From assembly GCA_020912385.1 (NCBI GenBank), contig CP087208.1:2666001-2730000 (forward strand): a stretch of 64,000 bases of DNA, in the 5' to 3' direction. The translations under genes and the position numbers were made by a program. The DNA comes from Neofusicoccum parvum (taxonomy: Eukaryota; Ascomycota; Dothideomycetes; Botryosphaeriales; Botryosphaeriaceae). Below the pieces are notes generated by a model. The model was not told the DNA's origin and made no database searches. It saw only the letters and a program-made list of their open reading frames with translations. Numbering within the stretch: position 1 is the stretch's first letter; each line of letters opens with the position of its first letter. Below are positions 1 to 12,463 of the stretch, one piece after another.

Positions 1-2541
1 GAATCTTTACCCCTTGTGGTGAAGGGTTACGATTGCTCTGAGAAGTACAAGCAGGCTGCGTATTGTGTTGCGGAAGGCCTTGACTCGGCTTTCGGCCCTT
101 GTGTCCCGTGATTCTCATTAAGAAGTTTTGTATCCATGCTCTCACCATCCCGTAAGCGCCACTGTTGTTAGGATTCCCCTGAATACTGTTCTTCCGAATG
201 ATTCTTGCACCGGTAGACTCTTCGATGTGTTTCTCGAGCTGCGCGATGCCACCTTGTCTGAGCTCCATGAAATCGGAGAAGATTTCTTTCCCACATTTCT
301 ATAGCTAACGTCAGTTCCGCAAATGGCAAAGCAGGGATGGACGCTTACGCATTCCCATCTCACTCGTTGCTTTCCGGGTGAGCAGGGGAGCTCTTTGATG
401 CGAAGTCTCTCGAGGGAGGTATCAAAGACTTGAGAAAAAGCTGGGAAGATGCTAGAGGGACCTTTCCAAGGAAGTACGATTCTTGATGTGGTGGGGGGCT
501 CTACAGGAACGAGGTCGGTCTTTGATACGGGTATGGGCGCTGGCTCCGTCGGTAGTGGCGGTGCAACGAACTTCTGAAATTCAGTGCAGAAGATCACAAA
601 CGCTCTGCTTTGAAGTAGGAATTCGCTGGCTGATACTATATCCTCGGCGATACCAGAGTTGACCATGGGCCTGGATTCTTCTTCATCGGAGCTTGGATCC
701 GCATCTTCGTCTGCTGCGCTCTCCTGGGAAGGGTTGGGTCGAGGCTGGGATCCTTGGAACTTCTTCACAATGTCACGGGCAACATATTTCGCCTTATTCC
801 TTACGAGATGGGCAGCGAGGAAATCTAGGTGGTCATGCGCTTCTTCTTCCAGATCATGAGAATACTTCTTGAGAAGGCGGCGGAAGTTTCGCGAGAACCG
901 TTCCGGGCCAATGCGGTTACTTTCGATAGCAGTCTTATACAATGGCCGTAACTGCTCACAGGTAGAGAGAAGATGCACCAAATGCTGAGTTGCAGCAATG
1001 ATCTGGTCGCCTGAGTATCCACTTGCTGTTGAAAGGTCGGTTGCCGAGGATGCCAACGAGGCGACGGAAAATATCGAGGCTGCTGCATCTGAAACAATTG
1101 AACAATTATCATCGTCTTCGTTCAATTTGCGAGCAAACTCGTCGATTTGCTTTCCACCATCTGGCTTGACGTTAGACCATGTCTTGGAGCCTTCTTCCAA
1201 AGTGGGCGTGTCGGTATTGACACCATCGTTCGATGCACGAATCCGAGATTCCAATGGATTGACTTCGTCTACATGATCGTGGTGGGACGAATCTCCAGAA
1301 GGTGAATTGGCCAAAATTGGGACCGCAGATCTTGTGGAAGGCTCCTCAAGCGCCAAGGTTCCTTGTACTTGTTTTGCCGCCTCTTCTTGTTCTCTTCCTA
1401 TTCTGTCTGCTGGGTCGTGCGAGAAAGCTCTACGGCTGTGCCTGATAGACTCTTTGTTGGCGATTACCCTCAAAGCCCTTTCCCGCCCGGATTCCCTCAT
1501 GCCATTAGTGGCGCCACCCTGCTGGGAATCCGCAACAGTTATGTCGCGGCGCAGGCTATAGTCATTTCTGTGAGAAGTACCAGTATTGAGGTCGTCGTAC
1601 ACATACGCCTCGTACATGCCCTCGACAAGACGCTCACGTCGGTTGACTATACGCGCTTCAGCGTTGCGGATATCTGCCTCGGCCTCAGCGATCTGGGCAG
1701 CGAGCATGACGTCGTTCTCGTAACGCTCGCGAGCTATCTGCTGTGTCTCAAAGGCATAGAGGCGGGCACGATTGGCCTCTTCGGAGTCGACGCCGGAGCA
1801 GACATCAGGGCGGCCGGTAGTACTATTGCGGCGACGAGGAAGGGTGGTAGACCGTACGTTGTTGTTGATGTTGGCTTCATTGGTACGGTTGAGGTCAACT
1901 AGGCGGCGGCGTCCCTCTGCAAGCTGGGCCTCCCAGTCATCATCACCAGAGCCATCAGCTGGGCCAACATCGATTGTAGGATCGTGGCGGTCCTCCGGCG
2001 TGCGGGTTGCACGCTCTTGTTCTAGACGGCGTCGTCCATCTTCAAACCGAGTCTCCCAGTCGTCGGCGCTGCGCCTCTGCTCCTCGTTCTTTCTTTGTCC
2101 CTCCTCGCGGCGCTTCTCACGCTCTCTATGGTACTTTGCCCAGTATTCGTCGTCTTGTCGTTCCTTACGGAGCTTTTCGCGTTGCTCAAAGCGCTCGCGC
2201 TCGATGCGAGCTTGGCGTTCGTCTTCAGTCTCTGTAGGCCGGGTGGATTCGTTCAGTGAAGCGGAGAGCTTTGTAGCGAGCTCGCGGTCGCTTACGGACT
2301 GAAAAAATGCTTCAGATCGACTATTGTGAGACGTACTGCTCATAGGGTACGAAGCCGATGGTTGAGGCCTGTACTCGGAGCTACGAGAAGGTTGTTGAGT
2401 CACGATTGGTGGAGGGGCATTCTCATAATTCCGCCTCCGACTACGTTCTTCAGGGGAAGGCGGGTCAGCAGCGGCCGGAGGTGCCGGACTGCGTGGCGAC
2501 CTCGCGGGCTGTGAGAGGCTCCGAGGCTGTCGTAAGTACAT
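1..2541 (-). CDS. Fungal coiled-coil protein, C-terminus cut by window edge
   Basis: Two exons are seen: 349-2541 and 1-298 (incomplete). The 50-bp intron 299-348 has a GTAAGC donor, an ACTGAC branch site and a CTATAG acceptor. Splicing joins VRWEC to KCGKEIFSDF, a conserved C-terminal motif of this fungal family, and the frame then stays open past base 1. The start is the first ATG, in context GAAAAATG. The N-terminus is Pro/Ser-rich. Residues about 105-330 are very rich in Arg and Glu (coiled coil) and hold two copies of a DDWE..L..GRRRL-like motif. Residues about 512-595 form a helical block (IIAATQHLVHLL onward, with IGPERFSRNFRRLLKKY) that I recall from uncharacterised fungal proteins, often beside the CGKE motif. 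The function is unknown, perhaps scaffolding. There is no signal peptide or membrane segment. Confidence 0.85.
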
Positions 2542-4240
2542 TTTTCCTGGATGAGAGACCCTCGACAAGAATCATGGGTCTACAGTTGAATCGAGTGTTG
2601 CAATATCTGAGGTGTGACAACAGAGGCAAAAGCGTTGGAAATAGCGAATGGATGTGCTGTTCGTGAAATAGTGGAGGCAAGTCGGCGAGGTGGTCGGGGT
2701 TTGATGTGTGCTACTTGAAAGGATCACGGGTAAAGCAGAGAGGCGATAACGTTGCCGTCGTTTTGTGGGAAATGAGCGGGCTGAGAAGAAAGTGTTGGGG
2801 AGTTTTCTGACCTTCAGCCTTGTGCAAGGGCGGGGCGCAGTGTGAAATACTCGACGAGGCCATACTCAGCCTCAGCTGCAGACTGCATCACCGGCAGGGA
2901 TAGCGGGAACGTGTGCCAATAAGAAGCCAGTGTGACCCATAGCCGATACAGAGCGATCTCAGCGAACAGGCTGGTATCCTCAATATGCAGAGGGCACCAC
3001 GACGCAGTCTGGCAATTTACATCAGATGACGGGTTCTATGTGCAAATTGGTGTGTAGAGGTCAGTATAGCTCGGAGCTGCAAAGACGTGAACTGGGAAGC
3101 CGGAGTAGTGGATTGGCTCAACAGTGAGCCAGAGCGCTGGGCTGAAGAAACCAGATCTTGATTGGTGAGTGAAGGGCTAGACCATTACCGGCACCCACCA
3201 CCACAGATGGAAAAGATACAGCAGCAAACCGTGCAGATTCAGCGATACAGCACATGAAGGGTACGTCCTTTGGTCGGAAAAGAAAATGCGAGCGAATGAA
3301 ATCGGATGGCGGATGGGCAGGACCACCTGCACGACTGAGCAACCAAAAAGGAGGGATACGGGAAGCGGCGTATTTTTATCAGCGCGGCGACAAGCTTGTT
3401 GAGTCGATGGCGAGCTTGGCAGATTTAGAGGGTTCGTCTGCACGGAGGCGGAGGCGGAGGCTTCACGGGAAGTTGATGCAGGTATGGCGACAACACGGCT
3501 TCTCAGGGCCGTATTCTTCCGGCAGCTACAGCGGAAGGCGGCGCGATTGGCGTCAGCGGCGATGAAACGATGAAACGGTGCTTGAGTGCTTGAGCGGAGG
3601 AGATTGGGCGGGTGGAAGCGAAGAGACGGAGCCCGAAGCTGGTCGAGAACGGGCTAGTCAGAGCGGACCAGGGTTTGACCAGCCGAGGCGACGGAGACGG
3701 CGCGCGAAACGGGGCGGCCGTCGGGCGCCGTCTGGTGTGCGGCGCACGTGAAGGCGTTTGTAAACAGCGACGGCCCCAGACGCAGCGCGAAACACCAGCA
3801 TGCGCTGCGCGGGGCAGCCAAGGATGCGCAGCATTCCTCGCGGAGGCTTGGTCGCTGTGGAATTCACGCGCGCGGCCAGGCACCGGCCCCGGGCGCACAA
3901 GACGCGGGCGCCAATTTCGCCAAACAAGGCGGCGCCCAGGATCTCCGCCCAGCAGCACCGGGCCCGACAGAGCTAGCCCGCCAGCAGCTCTCCCTTCCCT
4001 CGCGCCCGCCCGTCGCTGCACCACTCTCCTGCTGCCAATGCGCCCTCGCTCTGCTCGCTCCTCCCACTGCATGTCCCTCGTTGCTGCTCTATCTCCACTG
4101 CGCCGGCGCGTCGACTTCGCTGCTCGCACCGCCATGAAATAGCCGCGTGTCTGGCCCGACTCCACGCACATCTCCCGCAACCGCGCATCTGCCAATCACC
4201 GCACCCGTCCTTGCCGCCTACCCGTCCGCGACTCCACACC
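2542..4240. other. Divergent intergenic region
   Basis: This 1.7-kb stretch lies between two divergently transcribed genes and should hold both promoters. Several overlapping open frames exist on both strands in its GC-rich right half (3.5-4.2 kb). They are Arg/Pro/Ala-rich, mirror each other and have no recognisable domain, so none is called. The last 60 bases are C-rich, as expected for the leader of the gene at 4241. Confidence 0.5.
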
Positions 4241-5463
4241 ATGTCTCACCCCCAAGTCCCTCGTTCGTCAGCGCTGCTGCGCCTCGTCACCGTCGCTCTC
4301 GTCGCCCTGCTCGCCCCGCGCGCCCTCGCCCAGCAGGTCGTCAACTACGACGCCCTGCCCGCCTGCGCCAAAACCTGCGAGACCCTCAGCACCGCCCAGG
4401 ACGGCTGCGTCCCGCCGCGCGCCCAGGTCACCACCCAGGAGACCTACAACTCGTGCTTCTGCCAGTCGGCCTTCCTCACCGGCTGGAAGTCGTCGTCCCA
4501 GGGCGTCTGCGACCCCTCCTGCACCAGCTCCCAGGACCAGACCGCCGTCCAGCAATGGTTCATCAACTTCTGCGAGAAGGGCGTCGGCGGCGTCACCTCG
4601 ACCGCCGCCTCCAGCCCAGGCACCTCCTCGACCGCTACCTCCTCTGCCGCCGACAGCACCTCTACCACGAGCAGCAACACCGTCATCCAAGACCCTGATG
4701 GCGACGGTGATGCGAGCAACAACTACTCTGGCAGCTGGTGAGTACTCCATATCTTGCAATAATGTCTATTTTGTTGCCCTGCCATGGCATTGCCTTGCCG
4801 TTTTCCTACCAATTTCCCACCATTGCCTCCAATTGCCCACTAACACCACGCAGGATCTCCAGCCACTGGAAGTGGGTCATCATGCTGGCCGTCATCTTCC
4901 TGGCCATGATCTTCTTCTCCGTCCTCGGCCTGTGGCTCAAGCGCCGCCACCGTGCGAAGCATGACGCTCTCCGTGCGAACCTCGCCGCCCCCGAGGCTGG
5001 CATTGGCGCTGTGCCGCCGCCGCCGCCGATGGCACACATGAAGAACCACAACGACTCGGGCACCCTCGCGTCGACGGTCGACCTGAGCTCCACAACAGCA
5101 GCAGGAACGCCAAGCCGCTCTCGCAGCAGGACCAACACCCTCACAAGATTTCCGAACGGCAGCATGAGCAACGTGGCTCCGCCGCCCGTTCCCGTCGTCT
5201 GGGGCCCGCACCAGCACCAGGCCGCCACGCGTGGATACGAGTACCACCCGTCGATGAGCAATTCTCCCGGCCCCAGCGTTCCCTCCACCCCCGTGAGCAT
5301 CCCGACGCCGAGCATGACGCCCGTCAACTACCAGAGACACTCGGGCGGCACCAACGGCAAGAACAGGAGCCAGGAGGTCATCGCCGAGGCGGCCGACGAA
5401 GACCGCATCGAGCCGATGGGCGGCAAGGAGAGCAAGCTGCGGCGGAAGCTCAGCAAGCGGTAA
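4241..5463 (+). CDS. Cys-rich single-pass plasma-membrane protein
   Basis: Exons are 4241-4737 and 4854-5463. The 116-bp intron has GTGAGT, a CACTAAC branch site and CAG; the product is 368 aa. I chose the ATG at 4241 (context CACCATG) over an in-frame ATG at 4211 because it puts the signal peptide (hydrophobic to about residue 32, ending ALAQQ) near the N-terminus. The ectodomain has eight Cys within about 80 residues (PACAKTCETL, DGCVPP, SCFCQS, GVCDPSC, FCEKG), resembling CFEM-like or DUF7707-type fungal wall and membrane proteins. A Ser/Thr-rich stalk follows, then one membrane helix starting at WKWVIMLAVIFLAMIFF with a KRRHR stop-transfer signal, and a long disordered cytoplasmic tail ending in basic residues. 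A surface sensor or wall anchor is plausible; no substrate can be named. Confidence 0.88.
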
Positions 5464-6830
5464 TCCAGCCGCCATGTACCACTCCCTACCGCACACGATT
5501 TTCCTTATCTTTTGCATCACATTCCCATCTCTTTTGGGCTGCGGCAAGCGGAACACGGTTCTCAATGGATAAATGCAGGACCGGAAGGCATTGCCGGTCT
5601 GATACAGCTATTGGATGGGCGGCGGCGTTTTGACTCGCTGTCTTCATCTCTGTCTCTCCTTGATCTTTTGGCCCCGGATAAGAGGGGAACATGTTTACAC
5701 GCGTGTTGATGTGCGAGCCAACGAGTATTGGAGGGAAAGAATGAGCGCACCAGGGACATTGTCAGGCACGATATCTCCATGCGCCACCACGGTTTTTCTA
5801 CTCTTCCATTCTAAACAGAAGAAAACCATAATCAGTTATTCTAATAGGCGCATGCATGCCCTGCCTTACGCGCGCTGCACAAAAATGAGATGTACGAGTG
5901 TATGTCTACTCATCAAACATACAACCACCAAACCTTCTTCCACCATGCGCAGCCGCTTTCATGACACCTCTTCCTCCCCGCCCGCTCCGCATCCCGCACG
6001 CAGCCCAGTCGCCCGCGTTCGACGGTACGCCGGCGGGCCCCGGTCCCAACGCGGAAAAGAAGATGGCTGGTGCTCGCGCGCAGAAGTGTGGGACCGGGTC
6101 CGCCAGCCCCAAAAAAACGCACTGACGCCCGGCCGGCTCGGATCGTCCGCGCATCATCCCCTTCTCGGACCAACCACGTCGAGGCGTCCGATCTCCCCTC
6201 GCTCCACCACTCTAAAAACTGGGGACCGCCCCCGGTCGATCGTTTCGGGTACAGGGCGACGTCATGGAGCGGCGTTGGCGGCTGCCGTGACGACGGCGTA
6301 GTGGCGCCGGGGAGCACTGCTCGGTGCGACTGATGCCTGGATGAGTGCTCGGGCGGTGCGGATGCGGCAACCCGGCGGTCGAGCGGCAGTGGGAGACTGC
6401 GCGGCGCCGGGCCGACTGGTCGAGGTCGAGACCGGTGCGGATCCGCAGCGTGGGTGACGGGCCGAATGGGGAGGAAGGTGTTGTTGTTTCCCCCGGGCTG
6501 GGGAGGCTGGTGGCGGCAATACCGGCCTGCGTGTTGGAGTACGGGTTCGCGTACGCCGTGCGACGCGAGGGACAAGGGGTGTCGCCCGCTACTGCAGAGC
6601 AACGTCAGTACATCGGTTCGAATGGGGGGTGCTGCAGTGTCACGGGAGGTTGCTGCGGGTCGAAACTGAAAATGCCGTTCAGCAGGGAATCTACGCTTCA
6701 AGCGAACGCTGTGCCAACGCCGGTCCTTCTATGAACATGAACACCACTCCAAGCTTGCCCAGCAAACCCCACAGCACCTCTGAAGCCTCACATGCTGATG
6801 CCTTTCCTCCACGCTTGCGCCCGCGCCCGG
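5464..6830. other. Convergent intergenic region, no gene seen
   Basis: This lies between the 3' ends of the membrane-protein gene and the SAT4-type gene. The longest open frame (minus strand, 5913-6701) is Arg/Pro/His-rich, overlaps frames on the other strand and has no domain, so it is not called. Two terminators are expected here but cannot be located precisely. Confidence 0.45.
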
Positions 6831-8141
6831 TCATTCATCCGGAACCTCAACACATATGCTCTTCCTGACCTTGATATCGCCCTCGCCCACAATGCTTTTC
6901 TGGCTCTCCGCATCCACATCCTCCCCTCCCTCGACCACCACCGTTCGCATCCCAATGCTCGACTCCCCACCCAGCGTCGTCTCCCAGCTATCCTGCACCC
7001 CGCGCTCCCACTCCCTACACACCTCCAACCCCACAAACCCGCCCTCCCTCACGCCCTCCTTCCCGGCCCTCCTCCTCCCGCCCCCCGCCCTCCGCGGCAC
7101 CCGCAACACCCTCCTCCACTTCTCCCTCCCACTCCAAACCCCAGGCCCCCTCTCCCCCTCCGCCCTCTCACTCCACCACTGCCGATGATACGCCCCCCTC
7201 CCCCTCCCACCCCCCTCCCCAACCAACCACCCCCCCAACAACGGCCGCAAACTCGTCAACGCCGCCGCACACAACGCCACCCCCGTCTCCAAAAACGCCC
7301 ACATCGCAACCCACCCCACATTCCACAGATACCCCTCCCGCACCGCCAGCAGCGGCAGCGCCGGGATCCGCACCGCCGTCGCCGCGCTCGCAAACACGCC
7401 CAGCCCGAGGATCGCGCCCAGCGCGACCTGGACGGCCGGCCGCAGCCGTGTCCCGCGCAGCAGGGGGATCGGCAGCAGCGCGACGCAGACGTCGACGGCG
7501 ACGGAGATGGCGGACCAGGCGCGCGCCATGGCGACCATGGCGGAGGCGGGGCGGCAGGAGGAGGAGGGCGTGGGCGTCCAGGCGGCGTGGAGGGGGCGGC
7601 AGTCGGTGAGGAGGTAGGTGAAGGCGGCGAGGGTGGAGGCGGTGTTGAGGAGGGAGAGGGTGGCGAGGAGGAGGAGGTGGGCGCGGGTGGTGGTGAGGCG
7701 GGTGAGGGTGAGGATGAGGGAGTTGCGGACGAGCAGGATGGCGGGGAGGCAGAGGGTTTGGAAGAGGAGGAAGTACTGGGGGTGTTAGTGTAGGTGGTAG
7801 AGGGGAGCGGGGGGACGGACTTTGAGGGCGGTGCTCTTTTCGGAGGGCGTGTAGTGCCCGTCGCGCATGCCGAGCCCGTTGTAGGCGGCTGGGATGAGGA
7901 GCGCGATGGAGGGGACGAAGAGCGCCTGGGGAGGGAGGTCAGCCTCGAGACGGGTTTCTGGACCGCGGAGGGCGGGAAGTATGGTGCGTACCCAGCCGGC
8001 CAGCACTAGCCAGTCGTCCCACCACCAGTTCCGGTTGCGCCACCGCACCCACAGCCGCAGCGCTACGAGGATCGTGCACGTCGGTATGAAGAACCCGACC
8101 ACGGCCACCAGCGTCTCTGCGCGGTCGTGCAGCTCCTTCAT
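6831..8141 (-). CDS. SAT4/Pth11-type integral membrane protein (rhodopsin fold)
   Basis: Three exons are 8141-7992, 7925-7821 and 7775-6831. Introns 7926-7991 (GTACGC, CTGAC, CAG) and 7776-7820 (GTCCGT, CACTAAC, CAG) are both phase 0, and the product is 399 aa. The protein opens with a membrane helix and the family's conserved WWWDDWLVLAGW signature (Asp42, Asp43), then several more helices (ALFVPSIALL, YFLLFQTLCLPAILL, LTDCRPLHAAW, VDVCVALLPIPLL, NVGWVAMWAFLETGVALCAA), giving about seven in all. The tail is hydrophilic, basic and Glu-rich. Members of this family are predicted plasma-membrane receptors or transporters; Pth11 in Magnaporthe senses surface cues. The ligand here is unknown. Third positions are almost entirely C or G. 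Confidence 0.87.
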
Positions 8142-9219
8142 CGCGGTCGAGGTGGTCGGAAAGACGTCGAGCCCGCTATGGTGTGAGTTTGTGGAGGAAA
8201 ACGAGAAACGGACGACGCGGTGCTGGAGCTAAGAAGAGAGTTTTGGGGCCAACGCGTCCTGCGGGCTGCTGCGACAGGGCCTTGGGCGCAGGGCGGATGG
8301 CATGATCGACGAGAATGGCTGTGGCCCATCGCAGATTGGGTGCCACCTCGGCGGCTTTGGCGTGAGCTTGATGGCGGGGTTGAAGACGGCTGCGGATGCG
8401 CTTTGCCACGTGGGGCGCGCGCATGGTGGCCCGGGATGGCGCGGGTTGTCGTTGGCGTATGCAGTCTTAAGGTTGGTGGACCCTGGGCGCATGCCGGCCT
8501 GGCTTACGAGGTACGAAGATTGTGGGCTGATTCGTGCATGGCGGGGGGCGGCTCGACATCTCGTTGGCTGTCCTCCAAAGATCTGACAGCGGTGGAAGTC
8601 GTCATTGAGCATTGCCTTGTTTCCTCTCTGGACATAAACTTCAGTGCAGGGGCGATCTTCCTATATGCTTCATGCTCTGAAAGAGCAGCTGGTAGACTTA
8701 TCGTTTGGGGTACAACTCACCTTAACGAGTGCGTCCAGTGGATCTTCGAAACACACGTGCTGATATGGGACAGCCTTCCTCGCGACTCCACGGCGTACAC
8801 TGTTCTTTTGAAAGGACGTCCGTCGAGCTCTATGGTCCGCCATCGGGCTGCTCGACGAACGGAAAACCCGCCAACTTACCGACCTTGACGAAGTCATGGA
8901 CACCGCTACCGCAGCCATCTTTTTCTCCGATACAAGGCTAGAGCGCTCTGAAAGGTAGGTGTGACTGACTTTTGAGTATTGGAGTCCGAAGCCTCTAGAA
9001 GATGCGTACAAGATTGTAGATGGCATATCAGAGGAAGACTTTCAGATCAGCAAAACGCCCAACTCTGCGACATCCTGAGTTTTTATCCTATATACACTGT
9101 CTTAACTAACTGGCTGGCGACGTCGATACAACACTACAAATAGAACCGTCTCGAAATCAACACTCTACGCAATCTCCCCCGTGCCCAAGAGCCTGCACTG
9201 CGCCACAACCCAGAACCCC
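8142..9219. other. Intergenic region upstream of SAT4-type gene
   Basis: About 1.1 kb separates the SAT4-type start from the 3' end of the GH5 gene. Short frames on both strands overlap each other and show no motif. No RNA gene was recognised. The sequence near 8790-8810 has a short chance likeness to a U2 segment but lacks every other U2 feature. Confidence 0.4.
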
Positions 9220-10415
9220 TTACAGCAAGTACTTGCTATAATCAAACGGACTCTCATACCCCTCCGCAGCCTTCGCCACCTTCTCAAACGTCCCCCACAA
9301 CGAATCCGTCACGCCAATCTCATAATCCCAATCATCATGAGGGTCAGCATTGGGCAGAACCTGCCAGTACAGCCACGGCAGGCCCACACCGCCAAACACG
9401 CCAGCCCAGTCCTCGACGTTGGCGCCGCGCTCGGCGTCGCTCAGCACGGCGGCGCTGTGGCAGGCGTTGTTGGCGCTGGCCCAGTAGCAGGCGCCCCACT
9501 CCTGCATCAGCAGCTTCTTGCCGGCGGCCGCGGCCCGGTCGACGAACGGCTGCAGCTTGCCCGCCGTCAGGTCGCCCGTGCCGTACGCGTGGATCGCCAG
9601 CACGTCCAGCGCCGCGCAGCTGAAGTAGCCGTCCAGCAGCGACGTGTCGACCCAGCCGCCGCCGCCGGTCGAGACGAGGATGTCGTTGTCGCCGAGCGCG
9701 GTTTTGATCGTCGACGCCATCGTGCACTGCCACTTGGGCCCGTTGGCGCGGAGCTTGGTTTCCTGTGGGTGGTTAGTCGTGTTTGGGGCGGGTGGGGGGC
9801 TGGTGCGTACGTCGTTGTTCATGGCTTCGTTCTGCGTCTCGAAGGCGAAGATGTACTCGCTGCTGGCCGCCCACGTCTTGCCGGTCTGCGGGTTGACGTG
9901 CGAGAGGACGTGCTTGATGCGGTCCTGGAACTGGCTGATGGCGTTGGCGTTCGTGTAGAAGTCGCCGGTGCCGTAGTATTTGCCGTAGAAGTCCGCGTTG
10001 GACTCCAGCGCGTTGAAGCTGTGGAGCGAGACCAGGAGCTTGATGCCATAGCTGTGCGCGTTGACCATCAGGGAGTCGAGCCGCTCCAGAACAGTTTCGT
10101 CCCAGTCGTCGGGGCTGTCGCCCTGCAGCGGCCCGTAGGGGTTGAGGTGGGTGCCTTTCTGCGTGCCTGACTGGCCTGCGGGCTTGGTCAAATAGACGGT
10201 CTTCGGCGCGTGTCTGACTGGAACCTACCATCGAGCCACACGCGGAGGACTTTGACCCCGGCGGACTGGAGCTTTGTGAAAAGGGTGTTCTGCTGATCAG
10301 TCGAGAGGCCGGCAGCGTAGTATAGGTTGCTTCCGGAGAAGGATTGGGCTGCCGAAGCTTGGTGAAAGCCGCCAAGGGCTATAACTGCGCTTGTTAGGAA
10401 AGTAAGGAATTTCAT
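9220..10415 (-). CDS. Secreted glycoside hydrolase family 5
   Basis: Exons are 10415-10229, 10175-9811 and 9762-9220. The introns are 53 bp (10176-10228) and 48 bp (9763-9810, CACTAAC-like GACTAAC branch). The second is a multiple of three with no stop, so it would be missed by simple ORF calling. The product is 364 aa with a signal peptide (MKFLTFLTSAVIALGGFHQASA). GH5 hallmarks in order are VLRVWLDG (strand 2), LLVSLHSFNAL, the acid/base Glu179 in TQNEAM, the IHAYG strand, the nucleophile Glu272 in LMQEWGACYW, and LPWLYWQV. It should hydrolyse a beta-linked glucan or mannan outside the cell by a retaining mechanism; the substrate cannot be fixed from sequence alone. Confidence 0.9.
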
Positions 10416-10473
10416 TTTGCTGTTTTGTGGAAGGCTGTGAGGTGAGTACAAACAAAAGCTGGGGGCATAGCTG

Positions 10474-10480
10474 TTTATAT
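10474..10480 (-). promoter_or_regulatory. TATA box of the GH5 gene
   Basis: ATATAAA on the minus strand lies about 60 bp upstream of the GH5 ATG, a suitable distance for a TATA-driven, regulated secreted enzyme. Confidence 0.5.
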
Positions 10481-10949
10481 GGCTTCTTGCCAAAACGCTA
10501 CCAGGACGTGGTGCTGAGACAAGACTACCTATTTACGGCAGCAGGCCCTCACACAGGACTGATGAAGCAATCAGTAGTTGCACGTACCTTCCTATAAGGC
10601 GGCCAAGACAGTATTCAAGCTTGTTGATTAGGTCGTACGAACCAGTAGAAGGCGATGATCGACTCGGCAACTCCGGGAGGATTCTTTACGCTAGAGCGGA
10701 CCGTCTTCGATTTGGTCAAGGTTCTTGTCTGACCAAGTAGGGCTGGCCTAGTTGAATGTCTAAGCCACGCCACCAACGTCCCTAAATATTAGTCTGCCCA
10801 CGAAGTCGCCTAACAATTACTACTCAATCTGGCCCACCGTCTCCTCCGTATGCGAATGGAGTAGCTGAGGCGTTCGCAATTAGTACAGACACAACTGTGG
10901 GTCAGCTCCACACCAATACAACACAAGGCGGAAATGGGGCCAAAGAAAG

Positions 10950-11810
10950 CTAATCGCTGTCGTGTTGCGAAACACCAACAGGTCTTCCAACGTAGAACAG
11001 ATCTGGTTGGTCAGCGGATCGCCCCACACCATCAAAACTCCGAACAAACCCGAACGCCTCAGGAGATAGGAACATCATCGGTGTCCTGCCTAGTAAGTTT
11101 CCATGATAGTCCACGCTCCTGAGTTAAAGGAGTTCCTGCGATCAAATGACTCCACGTATCCGTTTCGGGCTTCCACAGACTTTTCAAGAGTGTCAGTGCC
11201 ATTGTTGCCCGCAAGATCCTCAACTCCTTAATCGCTGGCTCGGAAAACTATGATCTTACCGCTTGGTCATACTTCTCCTCTTGGCTATTTTCTGTCCACA
11301 CTTACTTGGTCCAGTGTGGTGCGCAGGCTTTTTTTGTCCTCCACGACAGCTCAGTCACCGCATGATTTGGCTTCAAGATACCGATGAAGCCTTCCATTCC
11401 AATATTCGCTCTCTTCATGATCCAGTTTCCGAATACCGTACGCATCATCAAAATAATTCTTGATTTACCTCACCAGTTGGCAGGCGCAGGAAGAGGCGAT
11501 GGCTCTTCAACCGGGCTGGACACGTTGATGCGATCGAAGGCCTTGCCGTTCGTCACATTGAACGGTCTCTGCCCAGCCCAGAGTCTGGTCCAAAGGTGTA
11601 GTTCCAGGATGGTATCTCGATGGCAAATCTGTGCATGCGGGAGTCAGCATCACGGTTAAGGAGCTTCCATTTCCCCCAGTACAGAGTGGTGGCTTCAAGC
11701 TGACCGTGGCCAATACAGAGTCCCTCCATGTGAAAGCCCCATTGTCGAAACTCGGGCGGTTCTACCCTCCCTTGAGCCGTGGCAGCTATATGTGTTATCA
11801 GCTCCTAATG
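10950..11810 (-). pseudogene. Degenerate multi-exon coding region of unknown family
   Basis: Protein-like segments run in order on the minus strand. 11804-11474 starts at ELITHIAATAQG, contains TLYWGKWKLLNRDADSRMHR and ends at PAPANW. About 11440-11306 includes FGNWIMKRANIGMEG and ends at a GTAAGT donor. About 11230-11130 includes EKSVEARNGYVESFDRR. About 11110-10965 includes NLLGRTPMMFLSPEAFGF. A one-base frameshift near 11565 separates SWNYTFGPDSGLG from QRPFNVTNGKAFDRI, and stops interrupt the later parts. Some gaps may be real introns, but the frameshift suggests decay. I do not recognise the family. It lies upstream of the GH5 gene on the same strand. Confidence 0.45.
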
Positions 11811-12463
11811 CTACAAGGAATTGTGGTGCAGCGGAGCACGGATGGCAGTTGTGTGAAATGCTGGTTGGAGCCTGAGAGGTGGACATTTGGCATATGATGG
11901 CGGCGTCGCTTGTGGTTTCGGGATATACGGTGGGATGCGGGACAGCTGCAAGAAGGATGCTGTTGCTGTGCTGACCCGTGGTACAATGGAAATAAGGTCG
12001 CAGTGTGTTGGAGAGCGAGGAGCGTCCGGTACGTTTAGACGGTGTAGGAGAGGAGGCTCGCCCAACATGTTGCGTCGGACCTGGGATGAGCAGTACGTTT
12101 ATCTGTAAAAGTCAGAAGTTCATCACTCGGTGCATAGACAGTGGCTAGCGCACGGATGAGGTTGCGAAGTAACCACAGGTGGCTGTCAAAACGAATGGGC
12201 GCGCCAGGGAGGCAGTCAAAAATGATAGAACTCCGATTAGTGCCTAAGGCAGAGCATGACCTACCTACCGCCTGTAATACCGTAATACCATAATACCGCC
12301 TTCCAATTATGGATCCCTCTGGTCTCGCCTTTTGACGTCAGAGCCTCATCCTACCTTGCAATGCCTCGCCTCGCCGCGTGTAGAGCCCGCAGCACACCTG
12401 AACCTTCATCTAATTTCCCCTTTTCAAACCCCAGCATCTCAGGACTCTCCGCAGCCCGTTCCC

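Noticed and set aside
3503..4195. Long open frames on both strands upstream of the Cys-rich membrane protein
   Set aside because: Arg/Pro/Ala-rich, mutually overlapping, no domain; GC-rich DNA produces such shadows.
5913..6701. 262-residue minus-strand frame
   Set aside because: Low-complexity Arg/Pro/His composition, convergent intergenic position, overlapping frames on the other strand.
8785..8830. ACTGTTCTTTTGAAAGGACG resembling part of U2
   Set aside because: No GATCAAG upstream, no Sm site, no TATA box; a chance match.
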